Assembly: GCF_005222225.1 (NCBI RefSeq)
Contig: NZ_CP036536.1
Coordinates: forward strand, 3,248,001-3,312,000
Direction: 5' to 3'
Source: Salinimonas lutimaris
Lineage (GTDB): Bacteria > Pseudomonadota > Gammaproteobacteria > Enterobacterales > Alteromonadaceae
DNA: 64,000 nucleotides
In this document: positions 1-10,112 of the stretch, piece by piece
Position numbering within the stretch: position 1 is the stretch's first letter
Layout: each line of letters starts with the position of its first letter
Program-made: the position numbers and the translations under genes
Notes under the pieces: model-generated
Seen by the model: the letters and a program-made list of their open reading frames with translations, nothing else
Told to the model about the DNA's origin: nothing
The model's database searches: none

Positions 1-531
1 CTGGGCTATAACCTGGAAGACTATAATCTGGAAGATGTTTACCAGCAATTTCTGGCGCTGGCTGACACTAAGGGCACCGTATACGACTACGACCTGGAAG
101 CCCTGCTGTTTTTCGATCAGCAAAAACATGAAGCCGCGCATTTCAAACTGCTCTATTTACAGGCCAACAGTGGCCACGAGATCATCCCCAGCGCCACGGT
201 AAAATTGCAGGTCGGTGATGAGGAAGTCACCCGCACCTCTACGGGTAACGGCCCGGTTGATGCTGCCTATGAAGCTATCATGCAGATTCTTGGGCATCAG
301 GATGTGGAAGTGGTGGACTTCAAGCTGGACTCAAAAGGGGAAGGCGCAGATGCGCTGGCTCAGGTCAGTGTGATTGCCGAATACAAAGGGCGCCGCTTTC
401 ACGGGCTGGGGCTGGCTACCGATATCGTCGAAGCCGGTGTGAACGCCCTGATTTATGTACTGAATAATACCCATATAGCTGATCAGATTGACCAGCAAAA
501 AATTCAACAAGAACGTGTAGCAGGAGTATAA
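1..531 (+). CDS. leuA: 2-isopropylmalate synthase, C-terminal part (partial)
   Basis: The reading frame is open from the first base of the window, so this is the last 176 codons of a gene that starts upstream. LeuA condenses acetyl-CoA with 2-oxoisovalerate in the first committed step of leucine synthesis. What is visible is the C-terminal regulatory domain that binds leucine for feedback inhibition, with its typical alternating short strands and the GNGPVDAAYEA stretch. The catalytic TIM barrel lies outside the window. The stop codon directly precedes the ATG of leuB, and the order leuA-leuB-leuC-leuD is the usual gammaproteobacterial operon. Identity comes from both sequence and context. 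Confidence 0.93.
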   Translation: MGYNLEDYNLEDVYQQFLALADTKGTVYDYDLEALLFFDQQKHEAAHFKLLYLQANSGHEIIPSATVKLQVGDEEVTRTSTGNGPVDAAYEAIMQILGHQDVEVVDFKLDSKGEGADALAQVSVIAEYKGRRFHGLGLATDIVEAGVNALIYVLNNTHIADQIDQQKIQQERVAGV

Positions 532-1629
<1,098 letters not shown>

Positions 1630-1638
1630 TACACCACC

Positions 1639-3036
1639 ATGGCCAAGACCTTATACGATAAAGTTTTTGATGCACACACGGTTGAAACCATTGATGGTGA
1701 CAGCTTGCTGTACATCGACCGTCACCTGATTCATGAAGTCACCTCACCACAAGCATTTGCCGGTCTGAATGAAAAAGGCCGCAAGGTGCGCCGTCCGGAC
1801 CGGACGGTGGCAACCATGGATCACAGTATCTCAACCCGCTCTCTGGCGCTGGACGCCTGCGGCCCTCAAAATGCGCTGCAGTTACAAACCCTGGCCAACA
1901 ACTGTGAAGAACACGGTGTGCGTCTGTTTCCGGTGGGCCACCAGAAACAGGGCATTGTGCATGTAATGGGCCCTGAGCTGGGCCTGATTCAGCCGGGCAT
2001 GACAGTGGTTTGTGGCGACTCGCACACGGCGACCCACGGCGCTTTCGGCGCGCTGGCCTTTGGTATTGGTACCTCGCAGGTCGAGCACGTACTGGCTACC
2101 CAGACGCTTAAACAAAGCAAAGCCAAAAGTATGCTGATTAATGTCAATGGTACACTGCCTGTTGGCATTACTGCCAAAGACATTATCCTGGCCATTATCG
2201 GCGAGATTGGTCATGCCGGGGCCACCGGTCATGTTATTGAGTATGCCGGTGATGCCATCCGTGCCTTAAGCATGGAAGAGCGCATGACGATCTGTAACAT
2301 GAGCATTGAAGCCGGTGCCAAAGCTGGCATGGTCGCGCCCGATGAGACGACATTTGCCTACCTTAAAGGCCGTGAGTATGCCCCGGCTGACAGCTGGGAT
2401 GCTGCGGTAGAATACTGGCAGACCCTTTACAGCGATGCTGACGCCACATTCGATACTGTGGTTGAGTTAAACGCAGCTGATATTACCCCGCAGGTTACCT
2501 GGGGAACTAACCCGGGTCAGGTTATCGGGGTTAATACACCGGTGCCTGCGCCTGAAGATTTCAGTGACGCCGTGGAACGGGAAAGTGCCCGCAAAGCACT
2601 GGCATACATGGGTCTGAATGCCGGCGACAAACTGGCTGATATTGAAGTCAATCATGTTTTTATCGGCTCTTGCACCAATGGCCGGATTGAAGATTTGCGC
2701 GCCGCTGCGCATATTGCCAGAACCGGTCAGGTCGCCAGTCATGTCACTGCAATAGTGGTACCGGGCTCTGGTGCAGTGAAGCGTCTGGCTGAAGAAGAAG
2801 GGCTGGATAAAATCTTTACTGATGCCGGCTTTGAATGGCGTTTACCGGGCTGCTCTATGTGCCTGGGTATGAATGATGACATCCTGCAGGCCAATGATCG
2901 TTGCGCATCCACCAGTAACCGTAATTTTGAAGGTCGTCAGGGCCGCGGGGCCCGCACTCACCTGGTCAGCCCGGCCATGGCCGCTGCTGCTGCGTTGCGC
3001 GGCTGTTTTGCCGATGTCAGAGACTTTCAGGAGTAA
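1639..3036 (+). CDS. leuC: 3-isopropylmalate dehydratase large subunit
   Basis: Encodes 465 residues, matching the family length. With LeuD it isomerises 2-isopropylmalate to 3-isopropylmalate using a 4Fe-4S cluster. The cluster cysteines are recognisable in FIGSCTNGR and in [10 protein letters not shown]. The aconitase-type motifs DHSIST and [14 protein letters not shown] are intact. It starts 9 bases after leuB and stops 3 bases before leuD, consistent with one operon and a 1:1 partnership with LeuD. Confidence 0.97.
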   Translation: MAKTLYDKVFDAHTVETIDGDSLLYIDRHLIHEVTSPQAFAGLNEKGRKVRRPDRTVATMDHSISTRSLALDACGPQNALQLQTLANNCEEHGVRLFPVGHQKQGIVHVMGPELGLIQPGMTVVCGDSHTATHGAFGALAFGIGTSQVEHVLATQTLKQSKAKSMLINVNGTLPVGITAKDIILAIIGEIGHAGATGHVIEYAGDAIRALSMEERMTICNMSIEAGAKAGMVAPDETTFAYLKGREYAPADSWDAAVEYWQTLYSDADATFDTVVELNAADITPQVTWGTNPGQVIGVNTPVPAPEDFSDAVERESARKALAYMGLNAGDKLADIEVNHVFIGSCTNGRIEDLRAAAHIARTGQVASHVTAIVVPGSGAVKRLAEEEGLDKIFTDAGFEWRLPGCSMCLGMNDDILQANDRCASTSNRNFEGRQGRGARTHLVSPAMAAAAALRGCFADVRDFQE

Positions 3037-3039
3037 GTA

Positions 3040-3648
3040 ATGAGCACAACACAAGGCTTTACAGAGCACACCGGCATCGCCTGTCCGTTAGATCAGGCCA
3101 ATGTGGATACCGATCAGATCATTCCAAAACAGTTTCTGACCGGGGTTACCCGCGCCGGATACGGTAAACATCTGTTCCATGACTGGCGTTATCTGGATCT
3201 TCACGAGCAGGAACTGAATCCGGAATTTGCAATGAATAAACCGCAGCATCAGGGTGCCAGTATTCTGCTGTCGCGGGAAAATTTTGGCTGTGGTTCAAGC
3301 CGCGAACATGCGCCCTGGGCACTGGATGACTTCGGTTTTAAGGTTGTCATTGCCACCAGCTTTGCCGATATTTTTTACGGAAACTGCATCAACAACCAGT
3401 TGTTACCGGTTGCTCTGGGTAGCGCTCAGATGGATGAACTGTTTGCCCTGGTCCATGCCGATCCGGCCACCCGGATCACAGTGGATTTACCCACCCAGAC
3501 GGTAAGCGCCGGTGACAGCAGCTGGTCATTTGATATTGCCGAACACCATAAGCACAACCTGCTTAAAGGGCTTGATGCAATCGGTCAAACTCTTGAGCTC
3601 AATGCAAAAATTGAAAATTTTGAAAAAAACCAGCCAGCCTGGCTGTAA
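3040..3648 (+). CDS. leuD: 3-isopropylmalate dehydratase small subunit
   Basis: Encodes 202 residues, the usual size. It is the swivel subunit that completes the active site of the LeuC-LeuD isomerase. The [13 protein letters not shown] motif near the N terminus and [15 protein letters not shown] in the middle are the diagnostic elements. It is the last gene of the leu operon and is followed within about 15 bases by a hairpin terminator. Confidence 0.97.
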   Translation: MSTTQGFTEHTGIACPLDQANVDTDQIIPKQFLTGVTRAGYGKHLFHDWRYLDLHEQELNPEFAMNKPQHQGASILLSRENFGCGSSREHAPWALDDFGFKVVIATSFADIFYGNCINNQLLPVALGSAQMDELFALVHADPATRITVDLPTQTVSAGDSSWSFDIAEHHKHNLLKGLDAIGQTLELNAKIENFEKNQPAWL

Positions 3649-3662
3649 AATCGCTCTATAAT

Positions 3663-3698
3663 AAAAAGCGGTGGCAGTATTCTGTCATCGCTTTTTTT
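3663..3698 (+). terminator. Rho-independent terminator of the leu operon
   Basis: The arms AAGCGGTGGCAG and CTGTCATCGCTT pair over 12 positions with two G-U pairs around a TATT loop, followed by a run of T. It sits just after leuD and separates the leucine operon from the HD-GYP gene. Confidence 0.88.
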
Positions 3699-3731
3699 GT
3701 GCCTGTCTATTAGCGTCAATATGGAGCCAGT

Positions 3732-4907
3732 ATGCTAAAACAGATCTCTATCGATGAACTTCAGCCCGGCATGTTTGTCAGCCAGGTTCTGGAGCAAACC
3801 GGTAATATCAAAGTACGTAGCGGTGGGTTGGTGAAAACCGGCCGGGTGATTGAACAGCTCAGGCACAAGGGCATTCAGCGCATTGAAATCGATTTAACCA
3901 AGAGTATTCTGGCTCCGGCCAACAAACCCTCCTCCCTGCCAGCAATTCCCCCTGCTGCCGCGTCTGAAAAAGATGCGCTGGCCAGTGCTGCCGCCTTGTT
4001 CGAAACCGCGGTTGCCATGCAAAAAGATCTCATTGATGCGCTAAAGAACCAGACTGCACAAAATCTGGATGTGGTGGAGGATCTGTCCAACGGTATTATT
4101 GACTCGGTTTTTCACAATCGCGACGCCATGGCCTGCCTGACCATGATCAAGAATGCTGATAGGTATATGCTTGAGCATTCCATTAACTGCAGTGTGTTGA
4201 TGGCTATTTTTGCCAATCAGTTAGGCTACGACCGCGCCACCACCAATGTATTATGTACCGGGAGTCTGCTAATGGATATCGGTATGGCCCGGGTGCCGGC
4301 AGAACTGCGCAATCGCAGTACTCAGCTCACCGACAACGACTGGCAGATTATCCGCTCCCATGTGGAACAGGGCATGGAGATGATCGCGCCGTTTAAAACA
4401 CTGGAAGAGCCGGTAAAGATGATCATCAGTGAGCATCACGAGCGGGTTGATGGCAGTGGCTACCCGACGGGTCTCAGTGGCGAGAACATTACGGTTTTTG
4501 CCAGAATGGCTGCCATTATCGACACTTACGATGCGATGATTTCTGAGCGTTCGCATCAGCTGGCAGTAGCGCCGGCGGTGGCGCTCAAACGACTGGTTCA
4601 GGACTCCGGGCTGGACCAGAATCTGGTGCGTCAGTTTGTTCGCTGTATTGGCGTGCACCCGGTCGGCTCGCTGGTGCAGCTTAAAAGTGGCAGACTGGCT
4701 ATTGTGGCGCGTACCAACGAGGAAGATATGCTCAAGCCCGTGGTCATGAGCTTTTACAGTTTGAACAGCAACAACTACAGCGAAATCAAACGCATCGATT
4801 TAGCCCATGCTGAGGATGACATCGTCAAAAGCGTGCGGCCGGATGATTTTGGCCTGAACCTGCCCAAGTTTTTTAAAGATATTTTTATCCATCAGATGCC
4901 TGGCTAA
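3732..4907 (+). CDS. HD-GYP domain protein with N-terminal DUF3391, altered HD motif
   Basis: Encodes 391 residues. The first 60 or so form a DUF3391 domain (ISIDELQPGMFV, then a basic KVRSGGLV element). The second half is an HD-GYP domain, a family that hydrolyses c-di-GMP. HHERVDGSGYP, including the GYP signature, is intact. At the HD motif itself the sequence reads LLMDIGMARVP, with Met where the metal-binding His is expected, so activity may be reduced or lost. This is read directly from codons CTA ATG GAT. It stands alone between the leu terminator and the convergent gspB, with which it shares the DUF3391 domain. Confidence 0.9.
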   Translation: MLKQISIDELQPGMFVSQVLEQTGNIKVRSGGLVKTGRVIEQLRHKGIQRIEIDLTKSILAPANKPSSLPAIPPAAASEKDALASAAALFETAVAMQKDLIDALKNQTAQNLDVVEDLSNGIIDSVFHNRDAMACLTMIKNADRYMLEHSINCSVLMAIFANQLGYDRATTNVLCTGSLLMDIGMARVPAELRNRSTQLTDNDWQIIRSHVEQGMEMIAPFKTLEEPVKMIISEHHERVDGSGYPTGLSGENITVFARMAAIIDTYDAMISERSHQLAVAPAVALKRLVQDSGLDQNLVRQFVRCIGVHPVGSLVQLKSGRLAIVARTNEEDMLKPVVMSFYSLNSNNYSEIKRIDLAHAEDDIVKSVRPDDFGLNLPKFFKDIFIHQMPG

Positions 4908-4924
4908 CCGGGCACTGCAAGCGC

Positions 4925-6064
4925 TTACCAGTCGGTCAGCGCGCGCATATAGAACGTCTCATCTTCAAATTCCAGTACAACCCGCTGGCCTTCAATATTG
5001 ATAATACGCACTTTATCATCAATCCAGTCGCCTTCGGTTAACTGTTTGCCGTTCACCCTGACCCACCGCTCAGAGGGCGACGAGGCATACATATGGGCAC
5101 TGAACTTCATCGTTGGCAGCCGGGTCAGCAAGCGTACCGGCAACTGATCAATCCGCTGAATATCGTTACTCACTGATACCTTAGGCTGCGCCTGACGACG
5201 CTCTGCCGGGGTCTGGTTATCCAGCTCTTCAAGCGCCTGATTAAATCGTTCCAGCAACGCCTGTGGCACCTGCCCGTCGGCGGCTTGTTGCGGGGCATTA
5301 AGCACTTTGCCTTCATACTCATCAGCCGGTTGTGCAGCGGTACTTTGACTGCCCGCGGTATTCGCCTTCGCGGTATTTGAGGCAGGTTCCGGCGCCCTCC
5401 CCTCTACATCAGATGGCGAACTATCGTTCGCATCAGACGGCGTGTTACTCGCTGGCAGCGCATTATCGGCTGCAGGCGCCTCGCTGGCCGGTGGCGTTGG
5501 TGACTGCGGCGCCGGGCTTATGTTGGCTGCTTCCACCGGCTTTTTGCTATCGGGTACTGATGGCTTGGGTTGTCGCTCTGTTTTGTCCTCAGCTGGTGCA
5601 GCAGTCTGCGCACTACTTCCTGCCCCGGATGACCATAATCCCGGCCACCAGTTACCGGCTGTACCGGCAGCAAAGCCAATACCGGCGCCAGCCAGTGCAA
5701 TAACCAGATACGCAGTGACGCTGCGCACAAACATTTTTCCGGCCGAGGGTAGCCCCTGCACAGTGGGCAAAAATAAACTACGGTTGAACTGTTCGGACAA
5801 CTGAGTATCCAGTCCGGCAGTTTTATCGTGGGCGCCGCGCAACAATTGCTGGGTTTGCGTGCGATGCTGTACCTGCGGCTCCAGCTCCACAGTTTGTTCC
5901 GGGTCAATTTCGACTTCCTGAACGCCCATCTCTGCTAACCCCTGAACCATGGCAGTACTGCTGACCAGGCCGGATTTACGTATTTTTACCGGGCCATTCT
6001 GCCGGGTCACCTGCACAATCACCATGCCCGGAACCAGTGCATCAATACTAATGCGCTCAGACAT
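4925..6064 (-). CDS. gspB: GspB/ExeB-like type II secretion accessory protein with DUF3391
   Basis: Encodes 379 residues. An N-terminal DUF3391-like domain (residues 1-60, ISIDALVPGMVIVQV then KIRKSGLV) is followed by a membrane segment near residues 112-132, a long low-complexity Pro/Ala/Ser linker, and a C-terminal GspB domain of about 70 residues (SERWVRVNGKQLTEGDW). GspB/ExeB works with the ATPase GspA to pass the secretin through peptidoglycan. The start overlaps the end of gspA by 8 bases. The DUF3391 head is not part of classical ExeB. It resembles the N terminus of the HD-GYP protein next door. Confidence 0.85.
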   Translation of the reverse strand: MSERISIDALVPGMVIVQVTRQNGPVKIRKSGLVSSTAMVQGLAEMGVQEVEIDPEQTVELEPQVQHRTQTQQLLRGAHDKTAGLDTQLSEQFNRSLFLPTVQGLPSAGKMFVRSVTAYLVIALAGAGIGFAAGTAGNWWPGLWSSGAGSSAQTAAPAEDKTERQPKPSVPDSKKPVEAANISPAPQSPTPPASEAPAADNALPASNTPSDANDSSPSDVEGRAPEPASNTAKANTAGSQSTAAQPADEYEGKVLNAPQQAADGQVPQALLERFNQALEELDNQTPAERRQAQPKVSVSNDIQRIDQLPVRLLTRLPTMKFSAHMYASSPSERWVRVNGKQLTEGDWIDDKVRIINIEGQRVVLEFEDETFYMRALTDW

Positions 6065-6968
6065 ACCACCTCCCGGCTACAAATCCTGCTGCGACGGCCA
6101 GAATAAAGGTCAGGGTCAGCCACCACTTGCGGTTGCCCTGCAAACGCTGGGTCACAATATCTTCACCCAGAATCTGCTCTGCGGCGGCCAGAAAAATCCG
6201 CTTTTTGACCACTGCATGCTGCTTGGTAAACGAGAGTGTCAGGGCCCGGTCGCACAGTAAATTAATAACCCGGGGAATACCGCCGGTAATTCTGTGCACC
6301 GCCCGTAATGTAGCTTGACTGAATACCGATATGTCACCGTTTGCCACACTCAGACGGTGAGCAATGTAGGCGCTGACCTCCGGTGCGGTAAGGGGCAGTA
6401 AGTGGTAACGGGCAGTAATTCGCTGAGCCAGCTGGCGCAGCTCATTGCGTTTTAGCAGCTGTTGCAGCTCGGGCTGACCAATCAGCACAACTTTGAGCAG
6501 TTTTTCCCGGTTGGTCTCCAGGTTAGTCAGTAAGCGCAGCTGTTCGAGCACCTCTGGCATCAAGTGCTGGGCCTCATCTACCATCAATACGGTGTTGATA
6601 CCGGCCTGATGATTATCAGCCAGCTTGGCAAGGATCCTATCAGTGAAGTATTTCAGGCTGGCTTTATCCGGCGTATACGCAATGCCCAGCTCATCACACA
6701 CCGTTGCCAGCAGCTCCAGCGCTGACAGGGTCGGATTAAGAATCATGGCAACCTGAGTGTTGTCTGGCAGCTGCTGCAAGAGCTTTCTCGACACCGTGGT
6801 TTTGCCGGTTCCCACCTCACCGGTAAGCATCACAAAACCGCCACTTTCGCGCAGACCAAAAGTCAGGTGCGCCAGCGCTTCTTTATGCCTGGGACTCATA
6901 TATAAATAGTCAGGGTTCGGGGCAATTGAGAACGGATTATCGCTCAGCCCGAAATAATTCAGATACAT
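6057..6968 (-). CDS. gspA: ExeA/GspA-like AAA ATPase
   Basis: Encodes 303 residues. It begins MYLNYFGLSDNPFSIAPNPDYLY, as in the ExeA/GspA family. Walker A is GEVGTGKTT and Walker B is VLMVDEAQHL. A single hydrophobic segment near the C terminus (WWLTLTFILAVAAGF) would anchor it in the inner membrane with the ATPase in the cytoplasm. Only a very short tail follows the membrane segment, so it is shorter than Aeromonas ExeA, which has a periplasmic peptidoglycan-binding part. It is co-transcribed with gspB and divergent from cca. Confidence 0.88.
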   Translation of the reverse strand: MYLNYFGLSDNPFSIAPNPDYLYMSPRHKEALAHLTFGLRESGGFVMLTGEVGTGKTTVSRKLLQQLPDNTQVAMILNPTLSALELLATVCDELGIAYTPDKASLKYFTDRILAKLADNHQAGINTVLMVDEAQHLMPEVLEQLRLLTNLETNREKLLKVVLIGQPELQQLLKRNELRQLAQRITARYHLLPLTAPEVSAYIAHRLSVANGDISVFSQATLRAVHRITGGIPRVINLLCDRALTLSFTKQHAVVKKRIFLAAAEQILGEDIVTQRLQGNRKWWLTLTFILAVAAGFVAGRWYV

Positions 6969-7106
6969 GCAACGTCTTAACTGAAAATGACAAACGAAAG
7001 TTAAACTACCAGTTGGTGGTTAGATGTCAAAACCTGACCGCAGATTTCGCACATTTTTTATTGTGTTACGGCATAATGGGCGGGTTACAACCAATGGTGG
7101 AGAGGT

Positions 7107-8210
7107 ATGAAAATTTATCTGGTAGGCGGCGCAGTCAGAGATGAACTGCTGGGACGTAAGGTTACGGAAAAAGACTGGGTGGTCACCGGGGCGACCCCGT
7201 CCATGTTGCTTGAGCAGGGGTATACTCAGGTGGGCAAGGACTTTCCGGTATTTCTGCATCCCCACACCCGTGACGAATATGCGCTGGCCCGGCTGGAACG
7301 CAAAACCGGCAGCGGCTATACCGGCTTTGACTGTGACGCCAGTCCGTCGGTGACGCTGGAAGAAGACTTACAGCGCCGGGATCTGACCATCAACGCCATG
7401 GCCCGAGCACAGGATGGCACTCTGGTAGACCCGTACCACGGACAGCAGGATCTAACCAACCGGGTATTACGCCATGTCTCTCCGGCTTTTAGTGAAGACC
7501 CGTTGCGGATATTCAGAGTGGCCCGGTTTGCCTCACGCTATCATTATCTGGGGTTTCGGGTTGCCCCCGAGACTCAGACACTTATGCAACAGATGGCACG
7601 TACCGGCATGCTGAAAGAGCTGACCGCCGAACGGGTCTGGATGGAAACCCGCCGGGCCGTGATGCAATCGGATCCGGATGTGTATTTCACGGCACTTAAA
7701 GAAGCTGGCGGTCTGTCCGGCTGGTTTTGCGAGCTGATCACCGGATTGCCCGAACACCTGGCCAGGCTAAAACAGGCCGCTGCCAGCAGTGTCTCGCTGG
7801 AGGTTCGCATGGCCAGCCTGCTTTGCGGGTTAAGCGCTGACGATACACAGGCATTATGCCAACGTTTAAAATGCCCGAATTCAGTGACCGATTTGGCAGT
7901 GTTTGCCAGCCGGTTTGCCCATTCGCTTTCCGGGCGGCCCGGGGCCGATGAGCTGCTTGAAATATTTAACCGTACCGATGCCTGGCGTAAGCCTAAGCGG
8001 TTTGCCCAGCTGCTCGAGGTCGTTGACATAAAAAATCAGGTTGAGCAAACCAGCTGGCCGCAGACTCAGATCCTCGGCGCTCTTGAGGCTGCGCGCAATA
8101 TTGATGTACAGAAAATTATTGCCGGCGGCGCCAGAGGTCCGCAGATAAAAACGGCGTTAGATGAGCAGCGACACGCTGCAGTGGCACAAATCCTGTTGAA
8201 AACCGGTTAA
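7107..8210 (+). CDS. cca: CCA-adding tRNA nucleotidyltransferase (no HD domain)
   Basis: Encodes 367 residues. The enzyme adds or repairs the 3' CCA of tRNAs with CTP and ATP. The class II head is clear: YLVGGAVRDELLG, KDWVVTGA, then LEEDLQRRDLTINAMA and the DPLRIFRVARFASRY arm. E. coli Cca has an HD phosphohydrolase domain after this part. Here the region after about residue 210 is shortened and no H..HD pattern is visible, so it probably lacks the phosphatase activity. It is divergent from gspA and precedes srmB. Confidence 0.93.
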   Translation: MKIYLVGGAVRDELLGRKVTEKDWVVTGATPSMLLEQGYTQVGKDFPVFLHPHTRDEYALARLERKTGSGYTGFDCDASPSVTLEEDLQRRDLTINAMARAQDGTLVDPYHGQQDLTNRVLRHVSPAFSEDPLRIFRVARFASRYHYLGFRVAPETQTLMQQMARTGMLKELTAERVWMETRRAVMQSDPDVYFTALKEAGGLSGWFCELITGLPEHLARLKQAAASSVSLEVRMASLLCGLSADDTQALCQRLKCPNSVTDLAVFASRFAHSLSGRPGADELLEIFNRTDAWRKPKRFAQLLEVVDIKNQVEQTSWPQTQILGALEAARNIDVQKIIAGGARGPQIKTALDEQRHAAVAQILLKTG

Positions 8211-8285
8211 AAGGCTAACGAACGATTCTGTAAAGTCCCGTTACAATGCTACAATAGCGTTTTTATTTTAAGACGTAGCAGACCT

Positions 8286-9500
8286 ATGACCTTTGAGGAA
8301 CTCGAACTTGATGATGCCCTGTGCCACGCTGTGGCTGACATGGGCTTTTCCCAACCTACATCAATTCAGTCTCTGGTAATTCCCGATGCGCTGGATGGCC
8401 GTGATATTCTGGCTTCAGCGCCCACCGGCACCGGCAAAACAGCGGCATTTTTGCTACCCGCCTGCCAGTACCTGCTGGATCACCCGCGCCGTGAGCCGGG
8501 AGCCACCCGAATCCTGATCCTGACACCTACCCGCGAACTGGCTATTCAGGTGTATGAGCAGGCCTGTGCGATTACCGCGCACACCCAGCTGGTCAGTGGG
8601 GTAATTACCGGCGGCATTAATTACGGTACCGATAAGGAAACCCTGAGCAAGAATCTGGATATTCTGGTGGCCACGCCGGGGCGTCTGCTGGAACATATTC
8701 AAAAAGAAACAGCCGACTGCCGGGATATTGAATGCCTGATTCTGGATGAAGCCGATCGTATGCTGGACATGGGTTTTGGTACCGTGGTCAATCAGATCGC
8801 TACAGAAGCCCGCTGGCGCAAGCAAAATATGCTGTTTTCTGCCACTTTGGAAAGTGGCGGTGTAAAAACCTTTGCCCGGGAGATTTTAAATGATCCTGCG
8901 GTGCTTGAGGCCAGCCCCTCGCGCAAAGAAAAAGCCAAGATTCACCAGTGGTTCCATCATGCTGACGATCTGGCCCATAAACAGGCGCTGCTGGTGCATA
9001 TTCTTAAAAACAATATCACTAACGCTATCGTATTTGTTAAAACCCGTGATCGCCTGCAGGCTCTTAAAGACTATCTGGCCTCACAGGATATTCAGGTATG
9101 CTGGTTGCAGGGTGAAATGCCGCAGGATAAGCGTAATGCTGCCCTGGCCCGCTTCAAATCCGGCGAAGTGCCGGTATTGCTGGCGACCGATGTGGCGGCC
9201 CGGGGTATTGATGTACCCAAAGTATCCCACGTGATTAACTTTGATATGCCGCGTAAAGCCGATGTGTATGTACACCGGATTGGCCGGACCGGCCGGGCGG
9301 GAGCCAAAGGTACCGCCATTGCTCTGGTCGAGGCGCATGACTTTGAAATGGTAGGCCGGGTCAGCCGGTATACCGAAGAGCCGTTGAAACCGCGTGTGAT
9401 TGATGCGCTGCGGCCCAAGAACAAAACCCCGAAAGTGCCGCCGAAAAAGAAAAGAGCCAAGAAAAAAACGGCGGCTAAAAAGACCGCGAAAAAGAAATAA
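8286..9500 (+). CDS. srmB: ATP-dependent RNA helicase SrmB
   Basis: Encodes 404 residues. It is a DEAD-box helicase with the Q motif (FSQPTSIQ), motif I (APTGTGKT), PTRELA, DEAD, SAT, and motif VI (HRIGRTGRAG). The middle segment KIHQWFHHADDLAHKQALL and the ending VSRYTEEPLKPRVIDALRP closely resemble E. coli SrmB, which helps assemble the 50S ribosomal subunit. The tail is a Lys/Ala-rich basic extension of about 30 residues for RNA binding. It is followed after 9 bases by rdgB. Confidence 0.92.
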   Translation: MTFEELELDDALCHAVADMGFSQPTSIQSLVIPDALDGRDILASAPTGTGKTAAFLLPACQYLLDHPRREPGATRILILTPTRELAIQVYEQACAITAHTQLVSGVITGGINYGTDKETLSKNLDILVATPGRLLEHIQKETADCRDIECLILDEADRMLDMGFGTVVNQIATEARWRKQNMLFSATLESGGVKTFAREILNDPAVLEASPSRKEKAKIHQWFHHADDLAHKQALLVHILKNNITNAIVFVKTRDRLQALKDYLASQDIQVCWLQGEMPQDKRNAALARFKSGEVPVLLATDVAARGIDVPKVSHVINFDMPRKADVYVHRIGRTGRAGAKGTAIALVEAHDFEMVGRVSRYTEEPLKPRVIDALRPKNKTPKVPPKKKRAKKKTAAKKTAKKK

Positions 9501-9509
9501 GGAGTCGAC

Positions 9510-10112
9510 ATGCCGTTTCCTGAAAAAATAGTGCTGGCTTCTGGCAACCCGGGCAAAGTGAAAGAATTTGCCAACCTGTTTGCCGAGCAGCAAGTATCGG
9601 TAGTGCCGCAAAAAGAACTGGGGGTCAAGGATGTACCGGAAACCGGTACGACCTTTGTCGAAAATGCCATTATTAAAGCCCGTCATGCGGCTAAGCAAAC
9701 CGGCTTGCCGGCCATTGCAGATGACTCAGGCCTGGTGGTGAATGCTTTAGGTGGGGCTCCGGGTATTTATTCAGCCCGCTTTGCCGGTGAACAGGCCAGT
9801 GACAGCGACAATATTGAGCTGCTGTTGTCTCGTCTGGGCAATGAAGCCGATCGCCGCGCCCACTTTATGTGTACCCTGGTATTTATGCGCCATGCCGACG
9901 ACCCGGTACCGCTGATAAGTCAGGGACACTGGCATGGTCTCATCACCTCTAAGATGACCGGCCACGGTGGCTTTGGCTATGATCCGGTGTTTTATGTACC
10001 GTCACAGGAATGCACTGCCGCTGAACTGGACAGTAAAAAGAAAAACGCCATCAGCCACCGTGGTCAGGCTATGACATTTCTGCTTCAGCAAATGAGACAG
10101 ACTTTTGCATAA
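9510..10112 (+). CDS. rdgB: XTP/dITP diphosphatase
   Basis: Encodes 200 residues, the usual length. RdgB hydrolyses dITP, ITP and XTP to monophosphates and keeps deaminated purines out of DNA. The SGNPGKVKEF start, ADDSGLVVNALGGAPGIYSARFAG core and GGFGYDPVF motif are diagnostic, and the FELDxxxKN-type tail is seen as AELDSKKKNAISHRG. AAGGAG sits 6 bases before the ATG. Its end overlaps the hemW start by 8 bases, the common rdgB-hemW arrangement. Confidence 0.95.
   Translation: MPFPEKIVLASGNPGKVKEFANLFAEQQVSVVPQKELGVKDVPETGTTFVENAIIKARHAAKQTGLPAIADDSGLVVNALGGAPGIYSARFAGEQASDSDNIELLLSRLGNEADRRAHFMCTLVFMRHADDPVPLISQGHWHGLITSKMTGHGGFGYDPVFYVPSQECTAAELDSKKKNAISHRGQAMTFLLQQMRQTFA

Noticed and set aside
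9081..9698. Long open frames on the minus strand opposite srmB and rdgB
   Set aside because: They mirror the codon pattern of well-identified genes and show no ribosome site or domain.
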